A DNA stretch of 64,000 nt, taken from contig NZ_CP016438.1 of assembly GCF_001685355.1 (NCBI RefSeq), forward strand, positions 3,162,001 through 3,226,000. Direction: 5' to 3'. Position numbers and translations under genes: made by a program. Below the pieces are notes generated by a model. The model ran no database searches. It had not been told where the DNA came from and saw nothing but the letters and a program-made list of their open reading frames with translations. This document shows positions 10,653-20,829 of the stretch, in pieces (positions within the stretch are counted from its first letter, which is position 1; the number at the start of each line of letters is the position of its first letter). The stretch is from Streptomyces lincolnensis (GTDB lineage: Bacteria; Actinomycetota; Actinomycetes; Streptomycetales; Streptomycetaceae).

Positions 10653-11324
10653 ATGAGCGACTCGCGGCTCTGGGACGACGTCGACGACTACTTCACCACC
10701 CAGCTCGCACCCCACGACGACGTCCTGGACGCGGCCGTGCGGGACAGTGAGGGTGCCGGGCTTCCGTCCATCGCCATCACGGCGCCGCAGGGCAAGCTGC
10801 TCCAGCTGCTGGCCCAGATCCAGGGGGCCCGGAACATCCTGGAGCTGGGCACGCTCGGCGGTTACAGCACCATCTGGCTGGCCCGCGCGCTGCCCGCCGA
10901 CGGCCGCCTGGTCTCCCTGGAGTACGACCCCCGGCACGCCGAGGTGGCCACCCGCAACATCGCGCGGGCCGGCCTGGAGCAGGTGGTCGAGGTGCGGGTG
11001 GGCCCGGCGCTGGAGTCGCTGCCCAAGCTGGCCGACGAGAACCCGGCCCCCTTCGACCTGGTGTTCATCGACGCCGACAAGGGCAACAACCCGCACTACG
11101 TCGAGTGGGCGCTCAAGCTCACCCGCGAGGGCAGTCTGATCGTCGTCGACAACGTCGTCCGGGGCGGGCGCGTGGCCGACGCCACCAGCACCGCCCCGGA
11201 CGTCCGGGGCACCCGCACCGCCATCGAACTCATCGGCGGCCACCCGAGGTTGAGCGGCACGGCGATCCAGACGGTGGGCGGCAAGGGCTACGACGGGTTC
11301 GCCCTGGCGCGGGTGCTCGCGTGA
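10653..11324 (+). CDS. O-methyltransferase, class I SAM-dependent (Methyltransf_3)
   Basis: The 223-residue enzyme resembles caffeoyl-CoA/catechol O-methyltransferases. It has the SAM-binding motif ILELGTLGGYSTIWLA (about residue 62), the acidic EYDP, the metal-binding DLVFIDADKGNN and IVVDNVVRGG. These residues predict a divalent-metal-dependent methyl transfer to a catechol-like hydroxyl; the substrate is unknown. The ATG is preceded by AAGGGTAAAGG. The upstream 290 bp contain an AT-rich stretch (10605-10630), probably its promoter. Confidence 0.93.
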   Translation: MSDSRLWDDVDDYFTTQLAPHDDVLDAAVRDSEGAGLPSIAITAPQGKLLQLLAQIQGARNILELGTLGGYSTIWLARALPADGRLVSLEYDPRHAEVATRNIARAGLEQVVEVRVGPALESLPKLADENPAPFDLVFIDADKGNNPHYVEWALKLTREGSLIVVDNVVRGGRVADATSTAPDVRGTRTAIELIGGHPRLSGTAIQTVGGKGYDGFALARVLA

Positions 11325-11352
11325 CGGTGGTCACGTGGCCGCCGGGCGGGCC

Positions 11353-11745
11353 CTATGCCTCGTGGTAGAAGCCGACGTTGACGCTGCGCGGGGCGGTGCG
11401 GTCGTGGATGACGATCTCCCCGCTGCCGCCTCGGGGCAGCGGCACGGTGCCGCCGTAGGAGAGGGGCTGGGCGTACTCGCCTACGGTGAGGCGGACTTCG
11501 GAGGACGGGTCGGGCTGGGAGCCCTGGAGCCAGGTCACCTGCCAGGTGCCCTCGGGGCCGCAGAGGAACTCCAGGTGGACGCGGGAGACGAACAGCCAGT
11601 CGTCGGGCGTCGCCAGCCGGCACACGGACCTGTCGCGGCCGACCCGCAACAGGGCACCCGGCTCGCTGGGCGCGTCGGCCATGAGCATGCCGGCCGTGGC
11701 ACCCTCCTCCGCCGCGGAGACGGCGGCCATGGTGAGTTCGAGCAC
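11353..11745 (-). CDS. FHA-domain protein
   Basis: The 130-residue protein is little more than a forkhead-associated domain: LLRVGRDRSVCRL carries the conserved GR, and VSRVHLEF carries the SxxH pair that binds phosphothreonine. It would read phosphorylation by Ser/Thr kinases. No kinase is adjacent. The GTG at 11745 follows AGAAGGAG by 6 nt. It is convergent with the O-methyltransferase gene. Confidence 0.75.
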   Translation of the reverse strand: MLELTMAAVSAAEEGATAGMLMADAPSEPGALLRVGRDRSVCRLATPDDWLFVSRVHLEFLCGPEGTWQVTWLQGSQPDPSSEVRLTVGEYAQPLSYGGTVPLPRGGSGEIVIHDRTAPRSVNVGFYHEA

Positions 11746-11863
11746 GTGGCGCTCCTTCTGAAGTGTGCTGGTACGGCGGCGTCCTGCCGCCCGTACAGCA
11801 ACGTCCTACACAGCCGCCGCATGATAAATCGCCCGGCCCCGGCACGTCCGGCACAATGGGCTC

Positions 11864-12274
11864 ATGACCGAGCGAAAGCCTCCCGGAGTTCCGTTCGAGT
11901 CCTGGGTCGACAAACAGATCCGCGATGCCGAGAGCCGCGGTGAGTTCGCCGAACTTCCCGGCGCGGGCAAGCCGTTGCCCGACGGCTCCGACACGACGTA
12001 CGACGAACTGTGGTGGATCAAGCGGAAGATGGCCCGCGAGGGCCTGTCCGTCCTGCCGCCGACCCTCGCCCTGCGCAAGGAGGCCGAGGACACCCTCGCG
12101 GCGGCCCTGCGGGCACCCACCGAGCGGATCGTCCGCAAGCTGATCGAGGACGTCAACGTCAAGATCCGCGAGGTCATGTTCAAGCCGCCGCCCGGCCCCC
12201 CGCTGGGAATGAAGCCGTACGACGTCGAAGAGGTCGTAGGCCGGTGGCGGGAGGGCCGGGCGGCGGCCGGGTAG
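11864..12274 (+). CDS. DUF1992 (DnaJ-homologue C28 domain) protein
   Basis: The 136-residue protein is one DUF1992 domain: FESWVDKQIRDAESRGEFAEL and PGAGKPL are its signature, followed by a basic helical half with IVRKLIEDVNVKIREV. The domain is shared with eukaryotic DNAJC28; the bacterial role is unknown. A CACAAT box about 10 nt before the ATG and no Shine-Dalgarno suggest a leaderless message. Confidence 0.9.
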   Translation: MTERKPPGVPFESWVDKQIRDAESRGEFAELPGAGKPLPDGSDTTYDELWWIKRKMAREGLSVLPPTLALRKEAEDTLAAALRAPTERIVRKLIEDVNVKIREVMFKPPPGPPLGMKPYDVEEVVGRWREGRAAAG

Positions 12275-12279
12275 CTCGG

Positions 12280-12306
12280 TTGGTTCTGTTGGTTCTGTTG
12301 GTTCTG
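12280..12306. repeat. Three tandem 9-bp repeats between convergent genes
   Basis: Three perfect copies of TTGGTTCTG fill the gap between the DUF1992 gene and the next minus-strand gene and stop just before its TGA. They look like replication slippage in non-coding DNA. Confidence 0.85.
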
Positions 12307-12307
12307 T

Positions 12308-12991
12308 TCAGAGGTGCAGCAGCCGGTCCGTGAGCTCGCGGTAGTCGCGCAGGGCCAGCCGGAGCTGTTCGGTGTCGGAGCTGCTCGCGGGCTTGCCGTC
12401 GCCGCTCTCCGCGGCCTGCCAGGACCTGCGCAGGGTGCGGCGGCGCTGGGTGACCGCCTCGGTGAAGCGGGCGGCGGCCTCCTCCAGCACGTGGTCGGCC
12501 TCCTCCACGGCGTGCTTCGGGCCGTCCACGAACTCGGCGACGGCGTGCTGGAGCCGCACCGAGAGCTTGTCGGACTCCTCGTGCGGCAGGAGCCGGGTGC
12601 CCTGGGCGCCCCGGTTCTCCTCGGAACCGTGGCTCTGGTCCGAGCCGGTGATGAGCGGTGCCGCGTCGCCGGAGGTCCCGGAGGGGCCGTGGCTGCCCGG
12701 CGTGCCCGCCCGGTCGGGGGTGCTGTCGCGGCCCGCGGCGGGCGCGCCACCCAGGTTGCCCGGTCCCTCACGGTCCGTGTCACGGCCCCGTCCGGGGCCG
12801 GTGTCCGCACCGGTCCTGCCAGTCTCCGTACCGGTCCTGCCGGTCTCCGGCACCGTCTCGCGGCGCACCGCCGTCGGCGGGTCCACCGCCGGGTCGTGGC
12901 CCGGAGGTGTCGCGGGGACCGATGACCTTCCCCTGTTCCGTCCGTCGCGCGGGGCGCCCTCGGCGCCCGGGCCGGTCGTCGCGTCCGTCAT
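12308..12991 (-). CDS. Uncharacterised protein, low-complexity N-terminus and helical C-terminus
   Basis: Residues 1-135 are a Gly/Thr/Asp/Arg-rich disordered region with short repeats (ETGRTG). Residues 140-227 are amphipathic helices containing FVDGPKHAVEEADHVLEEAA. The same motif (FVDxPxxAVxEADxxLxE) occurs in the gene immediately upstream, so the two are probably related and share a module. The intergenic gap is 6 bp, pointing to one operon. There is no membrane segment or signal peptide. I do not recognise a function. Confidence 0.75.
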   Translation of the reverse strand: MTDATTGPGAEGAPRDGRNRGRSSVPATPPGHDPAVDPPTAVRRETVPETGRTGTETGRTGADTGPGRGRDTDREGPGNLGGAPAAGRDSTPDRAGTPGSHGPSGTSGDAAPLITGSDQSHGSEENRGAQGTRLLPHEESDKLSVRLQHAVAEFVDGPKHAVEEADHVLEEAAARFTEAVTQRRRTLRRSWQAAESGDGKPASSSDTEQLRLALRDYRELTDRLLHL

Positions 12992-12997
12992 GTTCGC

Positions 12998-13735
12998 TCA
13001 GCTCCCCTTCGCATGGCGCCTGGTGATTCCCCACGGCAGGTGGGCGCGGCCGTTGTCACGGCGGGGCGCCCGGTCGCCGTCGGTCCTTGCGGCGGTGTCG
13101 GCGGTATCGGCCCCCTCGCGGGACTCGGCCCCGCGTTCCCGGCCGTGGCCACGGTCGTCCCGGTGCCGGGACGGGCCCACGAGCTCCTCGAACAGGGCCC
13201 GGGCCTCGACCATGGCCTCGCGCAGTTCCTCGGTTCCGGCCCGGCCGTCGCCGTCCTGGCCCGCGCCCCGCACGCCCGTCCGGGCGACCTGGTGCACGCG
13301 CCGGTAGCCGTGCACGTGGTGCGCGTGGTGCACGGACAGCGCCGAGAGCTGCTCCTCGTACTGGCCGCCGTCGGGGAAGCCCCGGGCGCCGGCCAGCTCG
13401 GCGAGCAGCCGGTCCGCCTCGGCCACGGCCTCCCGCGGCGAGTCGACGAAGCGCTCCTGCGCGGCGGTCCAGCGGGCCTCGTACTGCTCGCGCTGCGCGG
13501 GCTCCAGCGGCCGTTCCCGCAGCGATCCGTGCCGCTCCACGCGCTCGGTGAGCTCGCGCTCGGCGGCCTTGGCGTCCCCGTCGTGCCGGGCCACGGCACG
13601 GTCGTACTCGGGCCCGAACCGCCGCTTCAGGCCGGGGCCGCCGTGGCCGCGCCGGGTACGCAGCATGAGGACGGCCGCGATGAGGACGACGGCCGCCACG
13701 ATCACGATCAAAGCGATGATCACGCCTGTGGACAT
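12998..13735 (-). CDS. Single-pass membrane protein with shared FVDxP-EAD helical module
   Basis: The 245-residue protein starts with a membrane segment (residues 4-25, VIIALIVIVAAVVLIAAVLML) followed by basic residues, so the bulk is probably cytoplasmic. Residues 30-115 are helical and carry FVDSPREAVAEADRLLAEL, the module shared with the following gene. The tail after 165 is disordered and Arg/Asp/Gly-rich with three HH/VHH patches. The ATG follows GGAAGG. The function is unknown; membrane anchoring of this gene and the soluble nature of its partner suggest a pair acting at the membrane. Confidence 0.75.
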   Translation of the reverse strand: MSTGVIIALIVIVAAVVLIAAVLMLRTRRGHGGPGLKRRFGPEYDRAVARHDGDAKAAERELTERVERHGSLRERPLEPAQREQYEARWTAAQERFVDSPREAVAEADRLLAELAGARGFPDGGQYEEQLSALSVHHAHHVHGYRRVHQVARTGVRGAGQDGDGRAGTEELREAMVEARALFEELVGPSRHRDDRGHGRERGAESREGADTADTAARTDGDRAPRRDNGRAHLPWGITRRHAKGS

Positions 13736-13877
13736 GAGTGCCTTCCGGGTTCTGTACCCAACCGGCTCTCCGTACCGGCCGGTTCCCCCACCGGGTAGCC
13801 CGCGCGGCGATCCTCAAACGGTCTCCGCATGCGTGGCGGCGGCGTGTCGATTCGGCGCGGACCCGATCGACGCGAGG

Positions 13878-14180
13878 GTGCTGTCCGTGTCGCTGGACGA
13901 GTGTCTGGCCGGTCCGGACTCCGGCCGCGGGCATCCGCCGGGCGTCGGCGGGGAACGGCTGCACCGGTGGGTGTTCGGGCTGCGGTCCTGGCGCGCGGAG
14001 CAGGGGCTGGACGGCGGGAAGGGCGGTCCGGTGGACGAGCTGTGGCTGCATGTCGTCCCCGTGTTCCTCGGCGGCGGCCGGCGGCTTCCCGACGGGGTCG
14101 CGGACGAGGGCGTCGAGTGGCGCAGGGCCGAGGTGCCGGACACTCCGGAGGCGGCCCATATTCGGTTGCGCATGGCGTAG
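13878..14180 (+). pseudogene. Dihydrofolate-reductase-family (RibD C-terminal-like) gene with internal deletion
   Basis: The open frame of 100 residues joins the typical family start (SVSLDECLAGPDSGRGHP, GGERLHRWVFGLRSWR) directly to the typical end (VDELWLHVVPVFLGGGRRL). The middle ~80-90 residues, with most of the NADPH-binding core, are missing at the junction GLDGG/KGGPVDEL. Full family members are about 190 residues. The frame stays open, so the deletion was in frame, but a working fold is unlikely. The conserved N-terminal start codon is also not evident, GTG 13878 being the nearest. Confidence 0.65.
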
Positions 14181-14202
14181 GCCCGCTTCCGACAATGTGC
14201 CC

Positions 14203-14697
14203 ATGACCACCTGGACCGTTGCCCCGGAACCCTACGACTCCCCCGTCGCCGCCGCGCTCTGGCGGGCGTACTACACCGAGGTCAGCGACCGCTACTACCT
14301 GCTGCACGAGGGCCGCCGGACCGACCCCGCCGAGCTGGAGCGGGAGATCGCGGCCGTCACCGGCGCCGAACTCACCCCGCCGACCGGGCAGTTGCTCGTC
14401 GGGCGCTACGGCGGCGAACCGGCCGGCACCGCGGGCGTACGCCTGCTGCCGGACGGGCGGGCCGAGCTCACCCGGGTCTTCGTCCACGCAGGGATGCGCG
14501 GCCGCGGCGGCGCCGCCCTCCTCGTCCGCGCCGCCGAGACCGCCGCCCGCACCCTCGGCGCCACCACCCTGATCCTCGACACCCGCACCGACCTGGCCGA
14601 GGCCCGCGCCCTGTACGAACGCCTCGGCTACGAGGAGACCGCGCCGCACAACGAGCAGGTGTACGCCGAGCACTGGTTCCGTAAGAGCCTTGGGTGA
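14203..14697 (+). CDS. GNAT-family N-acetyltransferase
   Basis: The 164-residue protein has the GNAT acetyl-CoA loop RVFVHAGMRGRGGAALLVRAAE (the R/Q-x-x-G-x-G/A site) and the C-terminal LYERLGYEE. The substrate is unknown. GACAAT lies about 10 nt before the ATG with no Shine-Dalgarno, suggesting leaderless translation. It sits directly after the decayed reductase gene. Confidence 0.88.
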   Translation: MTTWTVAPEPYDSPVAAALWRAYYTEVSDRYYLLHEGRRTDPAELEREIAAVTGAELTPPTGQLLVGRYGGEPAGTAGVRLLPDGRAELTRVFVHAGMRGRGGAALLVRAAETAARTLGATTLILDTRTDLAEARALYERLGYEETAPHNEQVYAEHWFRKSLG

Positions 14698-14758
14698 GTG
14701 GGAGTCCGGCGGGGCTGGACAGGGGGGTTCAGGTGGGCCGGGGTTGGTTGGTATCAGG

Positions 14759-15130
14759 CGGGCCGGGACAGCCCTCCGTCGGCCGGGGGGGCTGTGGAGA
14801 CGGGCCGTGACGTCCCTCCATCGGCCGGGACGGGTTCGAGCGGGCCGAGACAGCCGACAGCGGCCGGTCCCGTGCAGGAAAGCCGCGACCGCCTGCCGCC
14901 GGCCGGGACGCGTCAGGCGGGCGGGGGGCAGTCCTCAGGCGGTCGGGGCTGCCCTCCGTCGGCCGGGACGTCAGGTGGGACGGGGCACGCTGACCGAGAC
15001 CACCCTTCCCCGAGCGGGGCGGGGCACGCGGGCCGAAGCAGGCCGGCATCGCCGCCACCCGGCCGGGACGGGGGCGCCCTCCCCCGGCCGAGACAGCCCC
15101 CCGCCGCCCGGGACGGGTTCGGGCAGGTCG
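14759..15130. repeat. Degenerate ~40-bp GC-rich tandem repeats in a 440-bp intergenic gap
   Basis: The gap 14698-15139 holds no credible gene. It repeats units of the form GGCCGGGACAGCCCTCCGTC, with CGGCCGGGAC cores near 14780, 14822, 14861, 14900 and 14960 and looser copies to about 15110. The first four cores are spaced about 40 bp apart. It lies downstream of both flanking convergent genes. Confidence 0.6.
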
Positions 15131-15139
15131 GGACAGGCG

Positions 15140-17248
<2,109 letters not shown>

Positions 17249-17386
17249 TTATGGCCTGTCGAGTCCTGCCGGAACCCCGGATTCCGGGGGCTTGCGGCGG
17301 AAGCTGTGGAGAACGGTGGAGAACGTCTGCATAGGATCTGGAGTTCGCGAGGGGAGTCGCGGAGCCCGGAGGGAGGGGACGAACAC

Positions 17387-19234
17387 ATGAGCGAGCCGAC
17401 GCATCGGCCGACCGCACACCTGTGCCCGGAGTGCGGCACACCCAGAGCCACCGACCACAGCCCCTCCTGCGACTGCACCCGCCGCGCCTCCGACGCCCTC
17501 CGCGACACCCGCACCGCGGAAGCGGCCGCCGCGGAGGATTTCGACCCCCTCCGCATCCGCCCCTACGTGGACCTGACACCGGAGCCCTACGGCACTCACC
17601 CCGGGCCGAAGGCCGAGGGTCCCGGAGATTCGGCCGCGCCTGGCAGGCCGGGTGCGCCTGGCCGCTCCCGCGTGGCCGACAGTCCAGGCTTGCGCGGTGG
17701 TTCTGGCGGTCCCGGCGGTTCCGGTGAGCCTGGCGGCTCGGGCAGGCCCGGCAGCCCGGGTGCGCCCGGTGGATCCGGCTTGCCCAACGGCTCCCGCATG
17801 CCCAGCAGGTCCGGCGCACCCAACCGTCCCGATGCGTCCGGCGGCCCTGACACACCCAGCGACGCCAGCGTGCCCGGCCGGTCCGGCAGCTCCAGCGTGC
17901 CCAATGGTTCGCACGTGCCTGGCAGCTCCCGCTTGCCCAACGGCTCCCACATGCCCAGCAGCCCCGCTGCTCCCCGCACACCCGGCGCCCCGAATGTTCC
18001 GCCCACCGAAGCCACCATGCCGCTGCATACCGTCGGCCCCGGCGCGCCGACCGCCCAATCAGGCGCGTCCTCCACGACACCAGCAGCCCCCTCGGCTGAC
18101 ACACCCCACCCCACGCCCCGCACCGCACCCCCGGCCGCACCACCCACCGCGAATGCCACCGCACCGATACCCGCCGCGGCCACCACCGCACCGCCGCCCC
18201 GCGTGAACGCCCACACCGCACCGTCCGCCACACGCCCAACCCCGGCACAGCCACGCTCCGGCGGCGACGCGGAGCCCACGGTCGCGCTCCCCCGCGTGGA
18301 GACCACCCCCGGGCCGCTCACCCCGGACGCGGCCACGGCACAGCACAGCCCCGGGTTCGACGCGAACCCCACCACGGCGATCCCACGCCCGGACGTCACC
18401 ACCACCGCGCACCCCACCCCCGCCCACACCACCGTCCTCCCGCGCATGGACACCACCGCCCCCTTACCCACCGTCGACGCGACCACCGCACGGCCCCGCC
18501 CAGGCGCCGGCACACTGTCCACGCCCCCCACGGCCACTCCCGGCCGTCCCCACCCGGGCCTGTTCGAGACGGTGGACGACCGCGGTGGTCCCCAGGCACC
18601 CGACCCCGAGCCGCACCCCCGGCGGCGCCGTAGGGCTCTGCTCGGGGTCGGTGGAGCCGTCGTCGCGGTCGTCGCGGCGGCCGGGCTGGCAAGTGGGCTG
18701 CTGGCGTACGAGTCGCCGTCGCGGGAGGGGGCGCCGCCGAAGGACGTACGGGCGGCCGTGCCGGAGGGGTCGACGAGCGCGACGGCGGAGTCCCCCGCAC
18801 CGGAGACCGCGTCCGCGTCGCCGACGTCCGCGCCGCCGTCCCCGACGGCCGACGCGAGCCCCTCGCCCTCCGCATCGCCCTCGCCGTCCGCGTCCAGCGC
18901 CTCGCCGAGCCCGTCCCGGACGGTGGAGCCGACGCAGACCCCGACGAGTTCGGCCGCCGGCCCCGAGGGGGGCGCCGGCGCGGCGGAGAGTGACGCGGGC
19001 CGCCAGATCGGCCCCGTGCTGCGACGCGGCGACCAGGGTCCCGAGGTCACCGAACTCCAGCAGCGCCTGCGCCAGTTGTCCCTCTACGCCGACGAGATCG
19101 ACGGCGAGTTCAGCGGTGAGGTCGAGACCGCCCTGCGCACCTACCAGTCGTCCCGCAACGTCGGCACGGACAATCCCGGGGTGTACGACCACAAGACCCG
19201 CACCGCGCTGGAGTCGGAGACCACGCAGCCGTAG
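17387..19234 (+). CDS. Zinc-ribbon / low-complexity / membrane / peptidoglycan-binding protein
   Basis: The 615-residue protein starts with a zinc-ribbon-like CPECG...CDC (about 13-28). A ~350-residue Gly/Ser/Pro then Thr/Ala/Pro-rich disordered region follows, with collagen-like GSG and PNGSxMPS repeats and recurrent ALPR/AIPR motifs. Next come a membrane helix (about 410-435, after RRRRR), a Pro/Ser-rich extracellular stalk and a C-terminal PG_binding_1 domain (LRRGDQGPEVTELQQRLRQL). It therefore probably spans the membrane with its C-terminus on the cell wall. The ATG follows GGGAGGGG. It is divergent from the MFS gene. Confidence 0.85.
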   Translation: MSEPTHRPTAHLCPECGTPRATDHSPSCDCTRRASDALRDTRTAEAAAAEDFDPLRIRPYVDLTPEPYGTHPGPKAEGPGDSAAPGRPGAPGRSRVADSPGLRGGSGGPGGSGEPGGSGRPGSPGAPGGSGLPNGSRMPSRSGAPNRPDASGGPDTPSDASVPGRSGSSSVPNGSHVPGSSRLPNGSHMPSSPAAPRTPGAPNVPPTEATMPLHTVGPGAPTAQSGASSTTPAAPSADTPHPTPRTAPPAAPPTANATAPIPAAATTAPPPRVNAHTAPSATRPTPAQPRSGGDAEPTVALPRVETTPGPLTPDAATAQHSPGFDANPTTAIPRPDVTTTAHPTPAHTTVLPRMDTTAPLPTVDATTARPRPGAGTLSTPPTATPGRPHPGLFETVDDRGGPQAPDPEPHPRRRRRALLGVGGAVVAVVAAAGLASGLLAYESPSREGAPPKDVRAAVPEGSTSATAESPAPETASASPTSAPPSPTADASPSPSASPSPSASSASPSPSRTVEPTQTPTSSAAGPEGGAGAAESDAGRQIGPVLRRGDQGPEVTELQQRLRQLSLYADEIDGEFSGEVETALRTYQSSRNVGTDNPGVYDHKTRTALESETTQP

Positions 19235-19262
19235 CCGTAGGCGGGAGTCCGGCGTCGGCGGC

Positions 19263-19643
19263 TCAGGACGCGGACGGCTCGATCTCGCCCGCGAAGACGA
19301 TGACCTGGTCGATGAGGCTCCGCCGCAGATGGACGACGTCCGTGCCCGCCAGGCGGGGGCCTCCGTCCGGCGTGGTGAAGACCCACTGGTACCGGGCCCA
19401 CTCGTCGGGCATGTCCACCGCCGAGCAGCGCACCATCGTGCCGGTCCCCGCCGGGTGGCGCCGGATGTCCAGCACGAACCGCTCGACCGCCTCGATCCCC
19501 TCGCTGCGGCCCAGCGGCCCCCAGAAGACCACGTCCGACGTCAGGGCCTGGGAGAGGAGCTCGGTCACATAGCCGTCGTCCGAGGCGTTGAACGCGGAGA
19601 TGAACGTGTCGATCGCGGATCGCGCGGTCTCTTCCAGCTGCAT
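19263..19643 (-). CDS. SnoaL-like / NTF2-fold protein
   Basis: The 126-residue protein fits the small NTF2-like cone fold: the N-terminal helix AIDTFISAFNASDDGYVTELL, then VVFWGPLGRSEGIEAVERFV and RYQWVFTTPDGGPRLAGTDVVHL. Such proteins are cyclases, isomerases or binding proteins; no catalytic residues can be assigned by eye. The gene is convergent with the peptidoglycan-binding protein gene. Confidence 0.8.
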   Translation of the reverse strand: MQLEETARSAIDTFISAFNASDDGYVTELLSQALTSDVVFWGPLGRSEGIEAVERFVLDIRRHPAGTGTMVRCSAVDMPDEWARYQWVFTTPDGGPRLAGTDVVHLRRSLIDQVIVFAGEIEPSAS

Positions 19644-19738
19644 GCACCAGTCATACCAGCCGCCCCGCGCGACGCGCTCGCCCCGTGAGCCCGTGACCCC
19701 CTCAGCCCGTGCGCGCGGGCGCTTGACCGGCCGTCACC

Positions 19739-19816
19739 TCAGCCGCCGGGCCGGACCAGTCCGTGGTCGAAGGCGAAGACGAAGACGACGGCGTGTACGC
19801 CGAACTCGACCCGGTC
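19739..19816 (-). pseudogene. C-terminal remnant of a LuxR/NarL-type response regulator
   Basis: In the 328-bp gap between the NTF2-like and HAD genes, a minus-strand frame ends DRVEFGVHAVVFVFAFDHGLVRPGG-stop. This resembles the last helix of NarL/LuxR response regulators (…DRVQAVVFAYEHGLVRPG). Nothing recognisable of the receiver or helix-turn-helix precedes it. It is read as gene debris; the match is short. The rest of the gap shows nothing recognisable. Confidence 0.35.
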
Positions 19817-19971
19817 TTCGCCCCGTTGCCGACCATCGCGGCTCCCACGGCCACCTCCCGTCCCGAACGCCCGCCCGGTGGCCGTCACCGGGGCAGGACA
19901 CCTCCTTGACGCCCAGCGGACCAGGCGCGAGTTCGTCCCCGTGCTTCCAGCGGAGCGTTCCGGCGGAGCAC

Positions 19972-20631
19972 CTAGCCGACGTACAACCTGATCGTCCCGT
20001 CCTCCGCGGCCTCCACCCGCACCTCCGTCAGGTCCCGCACCACCACGTCCGGACCGTGGGCCCCGGCGCGCGGGCCGATGCCCACGACCCGCATCCCCGC
20101 TGCGCGCCCCGCGGCGATGCCCGCGCCGGAGTCCTCGAAGACCACGCAGTCGGCGGGGGCGACGCCCAGTTCGGCGGCGCCCTTGAGGAAGCCCTCGGGG
20201 TCGGGCTTGCTGGCGCCGACGGACTCGGCGGTGATCCGGATCTCGGGCAGGGCGAGCCCCGCGGCGGTCATCCGCGCGGTGGACAGGGGGACGTCGGCGG
20301 AGGTCACCAGGGCGTGCGGCAGGCCGTGCAGGGAGGCGAGGAACTCGGGGGCGCCCGGGATCGCGACGACGCCGTCCATGTCGGCGGTCTCCTCGGCGAG
20401 CATCCGCGCGTTGTCGGCGTGGTTCTGCTCCATGGGGCGGTCGGGCAGCAGCAGCGCCATGGAGGCGTGGCCCTGGCGGCCGTGGACGACGTGCATGACC
20501 TCGTCCGGGTCCAGCCCGTGCTGCTCGGACCAGCGCCGCCAGCAGCGTTCGACGACGGCGTCGGAGTTGACGAGCGTGCCGTCCATGTCGAGCAGGAGGG
20601 CGCGGGCGGTGAGCACGGCGGTGGCCGTCAT
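19972..20631 (-). CDS. HAD-family phosphatase (beta-phosphoglucomutase/sugar phosphatase type)
   Basis: The 219-residue protein has motif I LLLDMDGTLVNSD, motif II VTSADVPLS, the motif III lysine in GASKPDPEGF and motif IV VVFEDSGAGIAAG. A small alpha-helical cap between I and II is typical of sugar-phosphate phosphatases or beta-phosphoglucomutase. The ATG at 20631 is preceded by GGAG at 6 nt and gives the usual start just before motif I. Confidence 0.9.
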   Translation of the reverse strand: MTATAVLTARALLLDMDGTLVNSDAVVERCWRRWSEQHGLDPDEVMHVVHGRQGHASMALLLPDRPMEQNHADNARMLAEETADMDGVVAIPGAPEFLASLHGLPHALVTSADVPLSTARMTAAGLALPEIRITAESVGASKPDPEGFLKGAAELGVAPADCVVFEDSGAGIAAGRAAGMRVVGIGPRAGAHGPDVVVRDLTEVRVEAAEDGTIRLYVG

Positions 20632-20710
20632 CGGCAGCTCCAAGACCAGGGGCGAAGGGGTGGGCCCGGGGGGACAAGGTGGCCCCGCCCGCCGGTCAGG
20701 GAAAACAGGC

Positions 20711-20728
20711 GGGAACCACTTTGTTCCC
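20711..20728. promoter_or_regulatory. Inverted repeat upstream of the HAD phosphatase gene
   Basis: GGGAAC (20711-20716) and GTTCCC (20723-20728) form perfect 6-bp arms around 6 bp, about 80-97 nt before the HAD start codon. It could be an operator for an unknown regulator. Confidence 0.35.
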
Positions 20729-20829
20729 CCACGGTACAAAACCGGGCGGCTTTACGCCACCGTCTCCCGGAACAGTTCACTCACCGTTCAGTTCGGGCGA
20801 CCGGCCGGCACACGGGCCCCGGCGCACGC

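Noticed and set aside
14759-15130. Possible CRISPR array
   Set aside because: The repeats are degenerate and contiguous, with no unique spacers and no cas gene nearby.
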